This document shows, piece by piece, positions 18,578-28,894 of a stretch of DNA of 64,000 nucleotides. Source of the stretch: Halpernia frigidisoli (GTDB lineage: Bacteria; Bacteroidota; Bacteroidia; Flavobacteriales; Weeksellaceae); NCBI RefSeq assembly GCF_900113805.1, contig NZ_FOQT01000004.1, forward strand, positions 353,489-417,488. The letters are read 5' to 3'. A program made the position numbers and the translations under genes. Every line of letters begins with the position of its first letter. Position 1 is the first letter of the stretch. Under the pieces are notes generated by a model. The model was not told the DNA's origin, did not search any database, and worked only from the letters and a program-made list of their open reading frames with translations.

Positions 18578-19822
18578 ATGCTGTACCGTACTTTTCTATT
18601 TTTATTTTTGGCTTTAAGCCTTTCATCCTGCAATAAAAAATCCGAGACAAATAGTAAAATTTCTGAAACCAAACTTCCAAATTTTGGAAATGTGGATGTT
18701 GACAAAATTTTCACGGATACCAATAACAGTTTACAAAACGAAGATTCCGTAAAAAAAACAATCAGAAACTATTACGAAAATGTCTGGGAAAAAGGAAACT
18801 TAAGTGGTGGACTTTTAGTGGCGAAAGGCAATAATATCTTATTTGAAGATTACAGAGGTTTTGGCCAAGTTAATGATAAGATGCCGATCGATAAAAATAC
18901 GCCTCTGCACGTTGCATCAGTTTCCAAAACAATGACAGCAATGGCCACGATGAAATTAGTGGAAGGCGGTTTGCTGAAGTTGGACGATCATTTAACTAAG
19001 TTTTTTCCTAAATTTCCATATCCTGAAGTCACGGTTTTTAATCTTTTAACGCAGAGAAGCGGTTTGCCAAAATATGAGCTATTTATTGAAAAAATAGATC
19101 CCGCAGCAGCAGAAATGAAGAAAAAGTATCTTACAAACCAAGATATTCTTAATCTACTTACAGCCTACAAACCTGAACTCGCAAGGCCAACAAATTCAGG
19201 ATTTATGTATTGTAACACCAATTTTGCGATGTTGGCTTTGATTGTTGAAAAAGTAACAAAAATGCCTTTCCCGCAAGCAATGCAGGAAATACTTTTCAGA
19301 CCTTTAAAAATGGATCATACTTATATTTATAAAGAAAAAGATTCTATAACAGCATCACGATCATTTTTTAACGGCAATAACAGACTTTATCCGTTGGACC
19401 ATTTAGACTTAATTTATGGGGATAAAAATGTGTACACCACACCACGAGATTTGTTGAATTTTTCCAAAGCGTTATATGCGAAGAATTTTCTGAGGGCTGA
19501 TTTGATGAAATTAGTTTTTGAGCCGCATAGTAATGAAAACCCCGGCATTAACAACTATGGCGTAGGTTTTAGGATGAAAATTTTTGATAATGGTGAAAAA
19601 CTTACCTATCACAACGGTTGGTGGCATGGCAGTAATGCAGTATTTGCGCACCTTTTAAAATCTAATGTTACTATTATAGCAATCGGAAATAAGTATTCCT
19701 CACGCGTTTATTCGGCACTTTCTCTTTCAGGTTTATTTGAAGATTTTCCTTATGAAACTGAAAAATTATTAGAGGTGACTAATCCAAAAGACAGTTTAAA
19801 AACAGATGAAGGTGCTGAATAA
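18578..19822 (+). CDS. Serine hydrolase lipoprotein, class C beta-lactamase family
   Basis: 414 residues. It has a lipoprotein signal ending in LSLSSC with Cys18 as lipid anchor, then a beta-lactamase/transpeptidase fold: SVSK (Ser114-Lys117) in HVASVSKTMTAMATMK, the YxN motif as YCNTNF, and HNGWWHGS near the C-terminus in place of KTG. Proteins of this type (esterases, D-peptidases) are widespread; real beta-lactam cleavage is not implied. It is followed 47 bases later by another lipoprotein gene. Confidence 0.87.
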   Translation: MLYRTFLFLFLALSLSSCNKKSETNSKISETKLPNFGNVDVDKIFTDTNNSLQNEDSVKKTIRNYYENVWEKGNLSGGLLVAKGNNILFEDYRGFGQVNDKMPIDKNTPLHVASVSKTMTAMATMKLVEGGLLKLDDHLTKFFPKFPYPEVTVFNLLTQRSGLPKYELFIEKIDPAAAEMKKKYLTNQDILNLLTAYKPELARPTNSGFMYCNTNFAMLALIVEKVTKMPFPQAMQEILFRPLKMDHTYIYKEKDSITASRSFFNGNNRLYPLDHLDLIYGDKNVYTTPRDLLNFSKALYAKNFLRADLMKLVFEPHSNENPGINNYGVGFRMKIFDNGEKLTYHNGWWHGSNAVFAHLLKSNVTIIAIGNKYSSRVYSALSLSGLFEDFPYETEKLLEVTNPKDSLKTDEGAE

Positions 19823-19869
19823 GGATTTTAGGCAGGAAAATCCGTAACTTCTCAGCCGATTTAAATCAT

Positions 19870-21630
19870 ATGAAAAATTATATTTTTTTAATTTTAATTG
19901 CGCTTCTCACAGCATCCTGCGCACGCGTTGGTTCACCTGTAGGTGGAACAAAAGATTCAATTGCGCCCCAATTTTTGGGTTCAAATATAGATTCTTCCAG
20001 AGTAAACGTGCCGCGCGATATTCATCAGCTGCGTTTGGATTTTGATGAATACATTACTTTAAAAGATATTTCAAAAAACTTAATAATTTCTCCACCAATC
20101 ACGCAGATCTCAAAAATTTTACCTTCAAATCTTTCAACAAAATTTGTTTTGATCCAGTGGAAAGACACATTAAAGGCAAATACAACTTATAGTTTTAATT
20201 TCGGAAACGCAATATTGGATAACAATGAGGGAAACCCGCTTCCATACTTTAATTATGCGTTTTCAACCGGTGACAAAATTGATAATCTGTACATAAGCGG
20301 CGAGGTAAAAGATGCTTTCGCAAGTAAAAAGAAAGGTGAAGACTACAAAGACGGAAATATCGTGGTCGGACTTTTTCAGGCAAAAGATTCTATGGATTAC
20401 CGTCAAAAACCATATTACATCACAAAAGCTGATCCCGACGGCTATTTTGAACTAAATTATCTTTCGCCTGGAAAATATAAAATTGTAGCTTTTGAAGATG
20501 CGAACAGCAACTCAGTTTTTGATAACGGCTCTGAAAAAGTGGGTTTTCAAAAAGAGGAAATTGAGTTAAAAAGTAATATTTCCGGACTGAAATTTATTGT
20601 TTATCCTTCAAAAAAAATCATTAAATATGCCGAATGGAAACCGCAGGTCGGTGGAATTTTGCTTTTATTTGAGGGAAATCCTGAAAGCATAAAAATAGAG
20701 CCTAAAGAAGGCGTTTTTAAAAATTATAAAGTCGTTCATCAGCCAAAATCCGACAGTGTAAATATTTATTTTGATGCACAGCGGGAAAACATCGGCCTGA
20801 CAAATTCACAGAATCTGAAATTTAGTTATGAAGCTGGTGCTAAAAAAGATAGTATTTCTCTTTTTTACAAATATGATCCGAAAGCTTTAATGGAACTTTC
20901 TAACCGCGACGGAAATTTATTACCACCGAAAAAACCTTTTAAAGTATATTCAAATTTACCTGTGGAGAATATTATTACGGATAAATTTACAATGACTTCA
21001 GACAGTATAAAACAAAATTTTTCAGCTTCGATATCAAAAACAAATCCGCATGAGATCCTGATCAATGCAGATTATCAGGAAGGGAAAAAGTACCAGTTAA
21101 CTATTCTAAAAGAGTCCGTAACGTCTTATTTTGAAAGTATTGCAAAGTCTTATCAATTTAATTTTGAAATTGATAAATCGCAAAATTATGGCAGTTTTAC
21201 GGTGAATCTTATCAATAAACCGACACATCCTTTTTGGATAGAAATTATTGATTCTGGTGATAAAGTCGCTTATTCAAAAAAATCGACAGAAGCGGGCAAC
21301 AAATTTACGGAGTTGAAACCTGAGACTTATACTGTAAGAATTCTGGTTGATAATAATGAGAACGGAGTTTGGGATACTGCCGATTTTACGACTCAGAGTT
21401 ATGCAGAAGATGTGTTCATGTTCAACAAAAAATTACTGGTAAAACCTTTTTGGGAAATTGTAGAAAGTTGGGATCTTCTTAATCAATTAGCAGTCGACGG
21501 CGAGGAAGATTTGCCCGAAACAGCGCCACAAAATAATCCAGCAACAAAAGAAGCAGAAGCAATACAAACGCAAGCACCAAAAGTAGAAAATAACGCTCCG
21601 GTTAAAAAAGTAAAAGTTCTGCAAAAATAA
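19870..21630 (+). CDS. Large lipoprotein with Ig-like (Big_5) N-terminal domain
   Basis: 586 residues with a lipobox LLTASC (Cys17). The region after it (about 25-130) has the Big_5-type pattern GGTKDSIAPQFLGSN and IHQLRLDFDEYITLKD, with ending ANTTYSFNFGNAILDNNEGN. A middle segment resembles a carboxypeptidase-like beta sandwich (LNYLSPGKYKIVAFEDANSN), and a similar unit recurs near the C-terminus (ELKPETYTVRILVDNNENG). The tail is Glu/Pro/Gln-rich. This architecture is common in Bacteroidetes outer-membrane lipoproteins of unknown role. The heme-binding-domain gene begins two bases later, so the two form an operon. Confidence 0.82.
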   Translation: MKNYIFLILIALLTASCARVGSPVGGTKDSIAPQFLGSNIDSSRVNVPRDIHQLRLDFDEYITLKDISKNLIISPPITQISKILPSNLSTKFVLIQWKDTLKANTTYSFNFGNAILDNNEGNPLPYFNYAFSTGDKIDNLYISGEVKDAFASKKKGEDYKDGNIVVGLFQAKDSMDYRQKPYYITKADPDGYFELNYLSPGKYKIVAFEDANSNSVFDNGSEKVGFQKEEIELKSNISGLKFIVYPSKKIIKYAEWKPQVGGILLLFEGNPESIKIEPKEGVFKNYKVVHQPKSDSVNIYFDAQRENIGLTNSQNLKFSYEAGAKKDSISLFYKYDPKALMELSNRDGNLLPPKKPFKVYSNLPVENIITDKFTMTSDSIKQNFSASISKTNPHEILINADYQEGKKYQLTILKESVTSYFESIAKSYQFNFEIDKSQNYGSFTVNLINKPTHPFWIEIIDSGDKVAYSKKSTEAGNKFTELKPETYTVRILVDNNENGVWDTADFTTQSYAEDVFMFNKKLLVKPFWEIVESWDLLNQLAVDGEEDLPETAPQNNPATKEAEAIQTQAPKVENNAPVKKVKVLQK

Positions 21631-21632
21631 TT

Positions 21633-22091
21633 ATGAAAACATTTACAACAATTTTATTTTGGTTAGTGATTGCAGTTTCTGTGATACAATTTATACCGAT
21701 GGATACGACAAATAAATCAGTCAAAAAATCAGAAAATTTCGTTGATGTTCTTAATACACCGTCAGAAGTTCAGGAAATTCTAAAAAATGCCTGTTATGAT
21801 TGCCATTCAAACGAAACAGTATATCCTTATTATGCTTTTATAGCGCCATTTTCATGGTCAGTGAAAAGTCATATCAATGAAGGTCGTGAGCATTTAAATT
21901 TTTCCGAATGGACAACATTTAATAAAGATCTTAAACAGGGAATGCTTGCGAATGCAATAGAAGAAATTCAGCAAAAGTCAATGCCGATGGCAGCTTACGT
22001 GCCTTATCATCCAAAGGCAAATCTGACGGATGCGCAAAGAAAAATCTTAACGAACTATTTTAGTGAAATTTTAAAAAGTTCTAAATTTTAA
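21633..22091 (+). CDS. Heme-binding domain protein (cytochrome c-like, periplasmic)
   Basis: 152 residues with an N-terminal membrane anchor or signal (FTTILFWLVIAVSVIQFI) and a single CxxCH heme site, NACYDCHSNETVYPYY, followed by the family pattern IAPFSWSVKSHINEGREHLNFSEW and MPMAAYVPYHPKANLTDAQR. This is the Haem_bd domain seen in Bacteroidetes, probably an electron-transfer protein facing the periplasm. It is two bases after the lipoprotein gene. The 3' end overlaps the convergent NUDIX gene by 11 bases. Confidence 0.88.
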   Translation: MKTFTTILFWLVIAVSVIQFIPMDTTNKSVKKSENFVDVLNTPSEVQEILKNACYDCHSNETVYPYYAFIAPFSWSVKSHINEGREHLNFSEWTTFNKDLKQGMLANAIEEIQQKSMPMAAYVPYHPKANLTDAQRKILTNYFSEILKSSKF

Positions 22092-22593
22092 AATAATTTT
22101 TTAAAAATTGCCTTTGAGATTCAAAAGCAAGATCATCAAGTTTAATTTCATCTTTTGAAAGCCAAACAATATCAGATATTTCTTCTGTTTCCAAAGTAAA
22201 TTCGTTGACGTCATCAATTTCATAAAGATAAAAAAGATCTAAAGTATTGTAATTGATATTTTTATACAAATAAGTATTAGGTAAACTTCCTAAATACTGC
22301 AGTAATTTTATATTTACATCAAGATTCAATTCCTCCTTCAATTCTCTTTGACAAGTTTCCTCGCCTGATTCTTCAGGATCCGTAAATCCACCCGAAAGAT
22401 CTAAAAAGTCTTTTTTAGGCTCTTTATTTCTTCGGGTGAAAAGATACGATTCCTTATGTTTAATTAATACTGCAACGGCTGCGGCGACGTTTTGATACAT
22501 CACAAAATCGCAGTTACTGCAGGATAATTTTGAAATGTTATTCCAAATAAGCGTTTCTTTTCCGCATTTTGGACAAAATTTCAGTTGTTCCAT
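22081..22593 (-). CDS. NUDIX hydrolase with N-terminal zinc ribbon
   Basis: 170 residues from the ATG at 22593, chosen because it overlaps the xerD stop as TAATG, a usual coupling arrangement; the frame is open nine codons further. The N-terminus has a zinc ribbon (CPKCG and CSNCD, residues 7-27). The Nudix box is GFTDPEESGEETCQRELKEE followed by LNL, with Asn at the position usually Gly. Such proteins hydrolyse nucleotide diphosphate derivatives such as NADH, and the NudC-like ribbon fits this, but the substrate is unproven. Confidence 0.85.
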   Translation of the reverse strand: MEQLKFCPKCGKETLIWNNISKLSCSNCDFVMYQNVAAAVAVLIKHKESYLFTRRNKEPKKDFLDLSGGFTDPEESGEETCQRELKEELNLDVNIKLLQYLGSLPNTYLYKNINYNTLDLFYLYEIDDVNEFTLETEEISDIVWLSKDEIKLDDLAFESQRQFLKNYFKI

Positions 22594-23501
22594 TAATGTA
22601 AAACATTTCTTGGGTGACATTCAATAATAACCCTGCGCAATTCCTCTGTTTTTAAATGCGTGTAGATCTCAGTGGTTGTAATACTGGAATGACCAAGCAT
22701 TTCCTGAATATAACGAAGATCCGCACCATTTTGAAGTAAATGTGTTGCAAACGAATGGCGAAAAGTGTGCGGTGAAATACTTTTATTAATGCCCGCTTTT
22801 TCTGCAAGTTCTTTAATAATAATAAAAACCATCACTCGGGACATAGAAGAGCCACGTCTGTTTAAAAATACAAAATCTTCAAACTTTTTATTGATCTCAA
22901 TATCTTTTCTTGAATTTAAAATATAGTCGGAAATTACTTTTGCAGTAAAATCTGTAAAAGGAACGAAGCGCGTTTTTTCGCCTTTTCCATCTACCCGAAG
23001 ATAATTTTCTTTAAAGTTAATGTTAGAGATCTTCAGATCAACAAGCTCCGAAACGCGAAGTCCGCAGCCGTAAAGTACTTCTAAAATACAGTAATTTCTT
23101 TGACCAAGATTACTCGTAAGATCTACTGCATTCACAATTCTTTCAATGTTAGTTTCAGAAAGTGTGTCTGGAAGGTAGAACCCAAGTTTGGGGCCTTCTA
23201 ATAGGGTTGTAGGATTGTCCGCCCTGATTTCTTCTTCAACTAGATATTTAAAGAAAGATTTTAGCGAAGAGACCCATCTTGCCTGGGAGCGCTCACTAAA
23301 TTTTTTCTTACTGTTAGAAAAAAGATACTCTTGTATCTGTTCGTAAGTGATATTAACCGGCGTTACGCCTTCAAGATTTTCCAGAGAAAAATCCTTTAAT
23401 TTGTTAATGTCGCTTAAGTAAGCTTCTAATGTGTTGTTAGAAAAGCTTTTTTCTAATCTTAAATAGTCTTCAAATTGTTTAATTTTTTCATTCCAATTCA
23501 T
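22593..23501 (-). CDS. xerD: Tyrosine recombinase XerD
   Basis: 302 residues from the ATG at 23501 (an adjacent ATG lies at 23504). All six active-site residues are present: Arg149 (CGLRVSEL), Lys173 (GKGEKTR), His245 and Arg248 (PHTFRHSFATHLL), His271 (LGHSSITTTEIYTH) and nucleophile Tyr280. The N-terminal SAM-like domain carries LEKSFSNNTLEAYLSDI. XerD with XerC resolves chromosome dimers at dif. XerC could share these features; XerD is favoured by length and general resemblance. It overlaps the dCMP deaminase gene by 14 bases and has no mobile-element neighbours. Confidence 0.88.
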   Translation of the reverse strand: MNWNEKIKQFEDYLRLEKSFSNNTLEAYLSDINKLKDFSLENLEGVTPVNITYEQIQEYLFSNSKKKFSERSQARWVSSLKSFFKYLVEEEIRADNPTTLLEGPKLGFYLPDTLSETNIERIVNAVDLTSNLGQRNYCILEVLYGCGLRVSELVDLKISNINFKENYLRVDGKGEKTRFVPFTDFTAKVISDYILNSRKDIEINKKFEDFVFLNRRGSSMSRVMVFIIIKELAEKAGINKSISPHTFRHSFATHLLQNGADLRYIQEMLGHSSITTTEIYTHLKTEELRRVIIECHPRNVLH

Positions 23502-23952
23502 CATTTTGTGTTTTATATTCCTTGTGGAAAAGTGTGTTCTTTTCAAGTTGCAAAACCTCGATCTCATGATTTTTTAAAAAATGAATGCCTTCTGCGTCAG
23601 AATAATCATCCAGATAAACCAGTTTTTTGATCCCTGCCTGCAAAATTAATTTGCTGCATTCTTTGCAGGGTGAGAGCGTGAGGTAAAGCGTTGCGCCTTT
23701 CGCAGATTGTGTGCTTGAGGCTAATTTTAAAATGGCGTTTGCTTCCGCATGCAAAACATACCAATGTGTCATTCCGTCTTCGTCTTCGCAGCAATTTTCA
23801 AACCCAGATGGTGTCCCATTATAACCGTCAGAGATAATCATACGGTCTTTCACAATGAGTGCGCCTACTTTCTTGCGCCCACAATAGGAAAGATTAGCCC
23901 ATTCCTGAGCCATTTTAATGTATGCAATATCAAATTTAGTTATTTGTGGCAT
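23488..23952 (-). CDS. dCMP deaminase family protein
   Basis: 154 residues. Zinc-binding deaminase motifs: HAEANAILKLA (His and catalytic Glu) and SPCKECSKLI (two Cys). The N-terminal region GRKKVGALIVKDRMIISDGYNG fits deoxycytidylate deaminase. The enzyme would convert dCMP to dUMP for thymidylate synthesis; related ComE-type proteins cannot be separated by eye. It starts two bases beyond the enoyl-CoA hydratase stop and overlaps xerD, so it belongs to a tight minus-strand operon. Confidence 0.88.
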   Translation of the reverse strand: MPQITKFDIAYIKMAQEWANLSYCGRKKVGALIVKDRMIISDGYNGTPSGFENCCEDEDGMTHWYVLHAEANAILKLASSTQSAKGATLYLTLSPCKECSKLILQAGIKKLVYLDDYSDAEGIHFLKNHEIEVLQLEKNTLFHKEYKTQNDELE

Positions 23953-23953
23953 T

Positions 23954-24721
23954 TTAAAAATACGGTTTTCTTTTTTCTAAAAATGCGTTGACGCCTTCTT
24001 TTTTATCATCCAGATCAAATAATTCCCCGAAAGATTTTATTTCAGTTTCATATCCTTTATCGGTATCATATAAATTGACTGCTTTTATAGCTTTTTCTAT
24101 TGCTAAAGGTGAATTTCTCGCGATCATTTTAGCTAAATTTTTACATTCATCTAAAAGTGTTTCACTGGAAAAAACATCATTTACCAAACCAATGGATTTG
24201 GCTTTATCCGCAGATATCATTTTAGCGGAAAATATCATTTCATTAGCAAGTCCTTTACCTACTAATTTGGGTAATCTTTGCGTTCCTCCATAACCAGGAA
24301 TTAAACCCAAAGTAACTTCAGGTAAACCCAGTTTTGCATTTTCAGAAGCGTAACGGATATGGCAACACATTGCTAATTCCAACCCGCCACCAAGGGCAAA
24401 TCCATTAACAGCTGCAATAACAGGTTTTCTTAAATTTTCGATCTTGTTGAAGAGATTTTCCTGACCGGTTCGGGCAAGATTTTCAGCATTTGAAGAGCCG
24501 AAATCACTGAATTCTTTTATATCAGCACCAGCAACGAAGGACTTTTGACCTTCTCCGGTTAAAATTATAACTCTGCAGGATTTACTTTTTTCTAATTCAG
24601 AAAATGCCATACTCAACTCCTCAATAATCTGTTTGTTTAAAGCGTTTAAACTTTCAGGTTTATTTATAGTGATTGTCGTAACAGAATTTTCTTCTGAGAT
24701 AATTAGAAATTGGTAAATCAT
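23954..24721 (-). CDS. Enoyl-CoA hydratase/isomerase family protein
   Basis: 255 residues from the ATG at 24721, where the natural N-terminus IYQFLIISEENSVTTITINK begins; the frame runs eight codons upstream. Crotonase motifs: KSFVAGADIKEFSD (oxyanion-hole region), NGFALGGGLELAMCCHIRYA, and LGLPEVTLGLIPGYGGTQRL with the catalytic Glu. It hydrates 2-enoyl-CoA in beta-oxidation or a related pathway. It heads the operon with the dCMP deaminase, xerD and NUDIX genes. Confidence 0.9.
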   Translation of the reverse strand: MIYQFLIISEENSVTTITINKPESLNALNKQIIEELSMAFSELEKSKSCRVIILTGEGQKSFVAGADIKEFSDFGSSNAENLARTGQENLFNKIENLRKPVIAAVNGFALGGGLELAMCCHIRYASENAKLGLPEVTLGLIPGYGGTQRLPKLVGKGLANEMIFSAKMISADKAKSIGLVNDVFSSETLLDECKNLAKMIARNSPLAIEKAIKAVNLYDTDKGYETEIKSFGELFDLDDKKEGVNAFLEKRKPYF

Positions 24722-24812
24722 TTGTGTGTTTAAAATACACTGCAAGTTATAAAAATATTCTAAACAATTACAATATTTTTGTGATATTCTTAAAAATAAA
24801 TCTTTTAAGTTA

Positions 24813-26300
<1,488 letters not shown>

Positions 26301-26321
26301 GTGTGTAATTTTAGGTATAAA

Positions 26322-26380
26322 CAAATTTACCATATACTTTCATTTAAAATGATATAATTCTAAAAACATAATTATATTTG
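26322..26380. promoter_or_regulatory. Divergent katA/oxyR promoter region
   Basis: TAAATTTG on the minus strand (26322-26329) sits correctly for katA, and TATATTTG on the plus strand (26373-26380) for oxyR. The intervening 43 bases would hold the OxyR binding site. I see no unambiguous operator palindrome. Confidence 0.6.
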
Positions 26381-26399
26381 TAATAGATAAAATTTATAC

Positions 26400-27356
26400 A
26401 TGAACATACAGCAGTTAGAATATCTTATCGCGGTCGATAAATTCAAGCATTTTGGTAAAGCAGCGCAATCCTGTTTTATCACGCAACCGACGTTAAGCGC
26501 GATGATCCAGAAATTTGAAGAAGAATTGGACGTTAAGATTTTTGACCGCACCACGCATCCGATTCGAACAACTGACATCGGTGCAGAAATCATTACCCAG
26601 GCTACATTAATTATAGATGGCGTCATGGAATTGCGAAATAAGGCAAATCTGTTAAAAAATATTCTTGGCGGAAGACTTAATCTAGGCATCATTCCGACAG
26701 TTTCAAGTTCTTTGATCCCGACAGAAATTTTTGATTTTATTTCTAAAAATGATAAAATTGAGCTGAACGTAAAAGAAATGACCACTGAAAATATCATTAA
26801 ATCGCTAAAAACTGGCGAACTTGATGCAGGAATAATTTCTACACCATACACGGGTTCTGAGGAATTTTCTCAAAGTTTTATCATCAATGAGGAACTTATG
26901 GTTTATTCTGCAGAAGGCAAAAAAAATGCTGAAGGTTCATTCATTTTGCCTGAAGAGATCGATGTCAACAAAGTTTGGCTTTTGGAAGAAGGAAATTGCC
27001 TGAGACATCAGTTTGAAACTATTTGTCATTTAAAGGAAAATAAAACCGCACCGAAAAATCTCGAATTTTTAGCTTCAAACATCAGTACGCTTATTCATAT
27101 GGTAGATAAAATGGGAGGTTTAACCATTATACCCGAAATCGCTATTGATCAACTTTCAGAAAAACAGCAGGAAAAAGTGTCGCGTTTTGTAAAACCTTTT
27201 CCTTTTCGGGAAATTTCTATTATTTATTACAAGCCGACTTATAAGCAAAAAATCATTGATGAACTCGTAATTTCAATTCAAAAATCTTTAAAACAAAAAT
27301 TGAATTTTTACAAAAATCCTGAAGATTTTGTTGCCATAAAAGCCTCCGCAAATTAG
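26400..27356 (+). CDS. oxyR: Hydrogen peroxide-sensing regulator OxyR
   Basis: 318 residues, LysR-type. The HTH is at residues 1-60 (LEYLIAVDKFKHFGKAAQSC and TQPTLSAMIQKFEEELDVKIF). In the effector domain WLLEEGNCLRHQFETIC places Cys200 and Cys209 nine residues apart, matching the redox pair of E. coli OxyR (Cys199/Cys208). Peroxide would form the disulfide and activate genes such as katA, which is divergent. The N-terminal and cysteine features make OxyR much more likely than a generic LysR protein. Confidence 0.93.
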   Translation: MNIQQLEYLIAVDKFKHFGKAAQSCFITQPTLSAMIQKFEEELDVKIFDRTTHPIRTTDIGAEIITQATLIIDGVMELRNKANLLKNILGGRLNLGIIPTVSSSLIPTEIFDFISKNDKIELNVKEMTTENIIKSLKTGELDAGIISTPYTGSEEFSQSFIINEELMVYSAEGKKNAEGSFILPEEIDVNKVWLLEEGNCLRHQFETICHLKENKTAPKNLEFLASNISTLIHMVDKMGGLTIIPEIAIDQLSEKQQEKVSRFVKPFPFREISIIYYKPTYKQKIIDELVISIQKSLKQKLNFYKNPEDFVAIKASAN

Positions 27357-27367
27357 TTTTAAAAAAC

Positions 27368-27399
27368 TTGTACCATCAATATATTAAAGCTTAAATTTG
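27368..27399 (+). promoter_or_regulatory. Promoter of metK
   Basis: TTG at 27368-27370 and TAAATTTG at 27392-27399 match the -33/-7 consensus with a 21-base spacer. Transcription would start near 27405, just before the aptamer. Confidence 0.6.
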
Positions 27400-27410
27400 C
27401 ACCTTATTAT

Positions 27411-27463
27411 TTCGAGGAAAAATTTGAACTGATTGCAACCTCTTTAAAAAAATGCTAAAACAG
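27411..27463 (+). ncRNA. Probable SAM-II riboswitch
   Basis: P1 can form between GAGG (27414-27417) and CCTC (27439-27442). The loop ATTTGAACTGATTGCAA and the downstream AAAAAAATGCTAAAA resemble the SAM-II consensus (ATTTAA..TATTGCAA.. then AAATGTAGCTAAAA), whose 3' segment forms the pseudoknot. It lies in the leader of metK, whose product makes the ligand, S-adenosylmethionine. SAM-II is known from Proteobacteria and some Bacteroidetes. The distance to the start codon (about 78 bases) is longer than usual. Confidence 0.68.
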
Positions 27464-27541
27464 ATATTCTATTTTAGTACTTTTCAAGGGTCTTTATTTC
27501 AACTTTTTTTCTTTTAATTAAATTTAAAAAAATAAAAATTT

Positions 27542-28822
27542 ATGTCCTATTTATTTACTTCTGAATCTGTTTCCGAAGGCCATCCAGATAAAATCGCAGA
27601 TCAAATTTCTGATGCTTTAATTGATAATTTTTTAGCTTTTGACAAAGAATCAAAGGTAGCTTGTGAAACTTTGGTGACAACAGGTCAGGTTATATTAGCA
27701 GGTGAAGTTAAATCTAAAGCCTATTTAGATGTCCAACAAATTGCCCGTGATGTGATCAACAAAATTGGATACACGAAAAGCGAATATATGTTTAACGGTG
27801 ATTCTTGCGGTGTTATTTCATGTATTCATGAGCAGTCGCCGGACATTAACCAAGGTGTTGACAGATTAAAAAACGAAGCTGATTTTGAAACAAAAGCCAA
27901 CTCTCAAGGTGCAGGAGATCAGGGAATGATGTTTGGTTATGCAACGAACGAAACTGAAAATTATATGCCTTTAGCCTTAGATTTGGCGCACACTATTTTA
28001 AAGGAACTTTCAAATCTTCGAAAAGACAATAATGCTATAAAATATCTTCGTCCTGATGCAAAAAGCCAGGTAACGATTGAATATTCCGATGATCACAAAC
28101 CTGTGAGAATCGACAGTATCGTGATTTCCACGCAACATGATGATTTTGCCAGCGAAGAAGCGATGCTTTCTAAGATTCGAAAAGATTTGATCGACATGCT
28201 GATTCCAACAGTAAAAGAAAAGCAAAAACCTGAGATCCAAAAATTATTTAATTCTGATATAAAATACCATATTAATCCTACAGGAAAGTTCGTAATTGGC
28301 GGTCCTCACGGTGATACTGGTCTTACAGGAAGAAAAATAATTGTAGATACTTATGGTGGTAAAGGAGCGCACGGTGGTGGTGCTTTTTCCGGAAAAGATC
28401 CTTCTAAAGTTGATAGAAGTGCAGCTTATGCAACAAGACATATCGCAAAAAATCTAGTTGCTGCAGGAGTTGCTGATGAGGTTTTAGTACAAATTTCTTA
28501 CGCGATCGGTGTAGCAGAACCTTGCGGTTTGTTCGTCGATACTAAAGGTACGGCAAAAGTGAATATTACTGACGGTGAAATCGCTAAAAAAGTTCAGAAA
28601 ATATTTGATCTTCGACCTTATGCCATTGAACAAAATCTGAAACTTAGAAATCCTATTTATCAGGAAACTGCGTCTTACGGGCACATGGGAAGAGATTATT
28701 ATGTAGCAGATAAAACTTTTAAAAATACACTCGGCGAAAATGTCGTTTTAAAAGATCTGGAATTTTTTACCTGGGAAAAATTAGACCGTGTAGAAGACAT
28801 AAAGAAAGAATTTAATCTATAA
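27542..28822 (+). CDS. metK: S-adenosylmethionine synthetase
   Basis: 426 residues. Conserved segments: [19 protein letters not shown] (residues 7-25), [15 protein letters not shown]/methionine-site [20 protein letters not shown], and the phosphate-binding [20 protein letters not shown]. It makes SAM from methionine and ATP. The leader contains a likely SAM-II riboswitch, giving feedback control. The gene is closed by a strong terminator. Confidence 0.98.
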   Translation: MSYLFTSESVSEGHPDKIADQISDALIDNFLAFDKESKVACETLVTTGQVILAGEVKSKAYLDVQQIARDVINKIGYTKSEYMFNGDSCGVISCIHEQSPDINQGVDRLKNEADFETKANSQGAGDQGMMFGYATNETENYMPLALDLAHTILKELSNLRKDNNAIKYLRPDAKSQVTIEYSDDHKPVRIDSIVISTQHDDFASEEAMLSKIRKDLIDMLIPTVKEKQKPEIQKLFNSDIKYHINPTGKFVIGGPHGDTGLTGRKIIVDTYGGKGAHGGGAFSGKDPSKVDRSAAYATRHIAKNLVAAGVADEVLVQISYAIGVAEPCGLFVDTKGTAKVNITDGEIAKKVQKIFDLRPYAIEQNLKLRNPIYQETASYGHMGRDYYVADKTFKNTLGENVVLKDLEFFTWEKLDRVEDIKKEFNL

Positions 28823-28830
28823 AATTTAAT

Positions 28831-28865
28831 ACAGCTTTATGATTTTTCATAAAGCTGTTTTTTTT
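28831..28865 (+). terminator. Intrinsic terminator of metK
   Basis: Perfect 12-bp stem ACAGCTTTATGA (28831-28842) / TCATAAAGCTGT (28847-28858), TTTT loop, then a T-run. Confidence 0.93.
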
Positions 28866-28894
28866 TATTAGCTTTATAATTATTTATTTTTAAA

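Noticed and set aside
18578..19822. Calling the serine hydrolase an antibiotic resistance beta-lactamase
   Set aside because: It has only the general SxxK/YxN pattern and a lipoprotein anchor; many esterases and peptidases share these.
22593..23501. XerD as part of an integron, transposon or prophage
   Set aside because: It is embedded in a housekeeping operon with no mobile-element genes, attachment site or terminal repeats around it.
27400..27470. SAM-I riboswitch upstream of metK
   Set aside because: The four-helix SAM-I core (GGC..GAAGC..GCAACC with GGTGCTAA) does not fit in this short region; the SAM-II pattern fits better.
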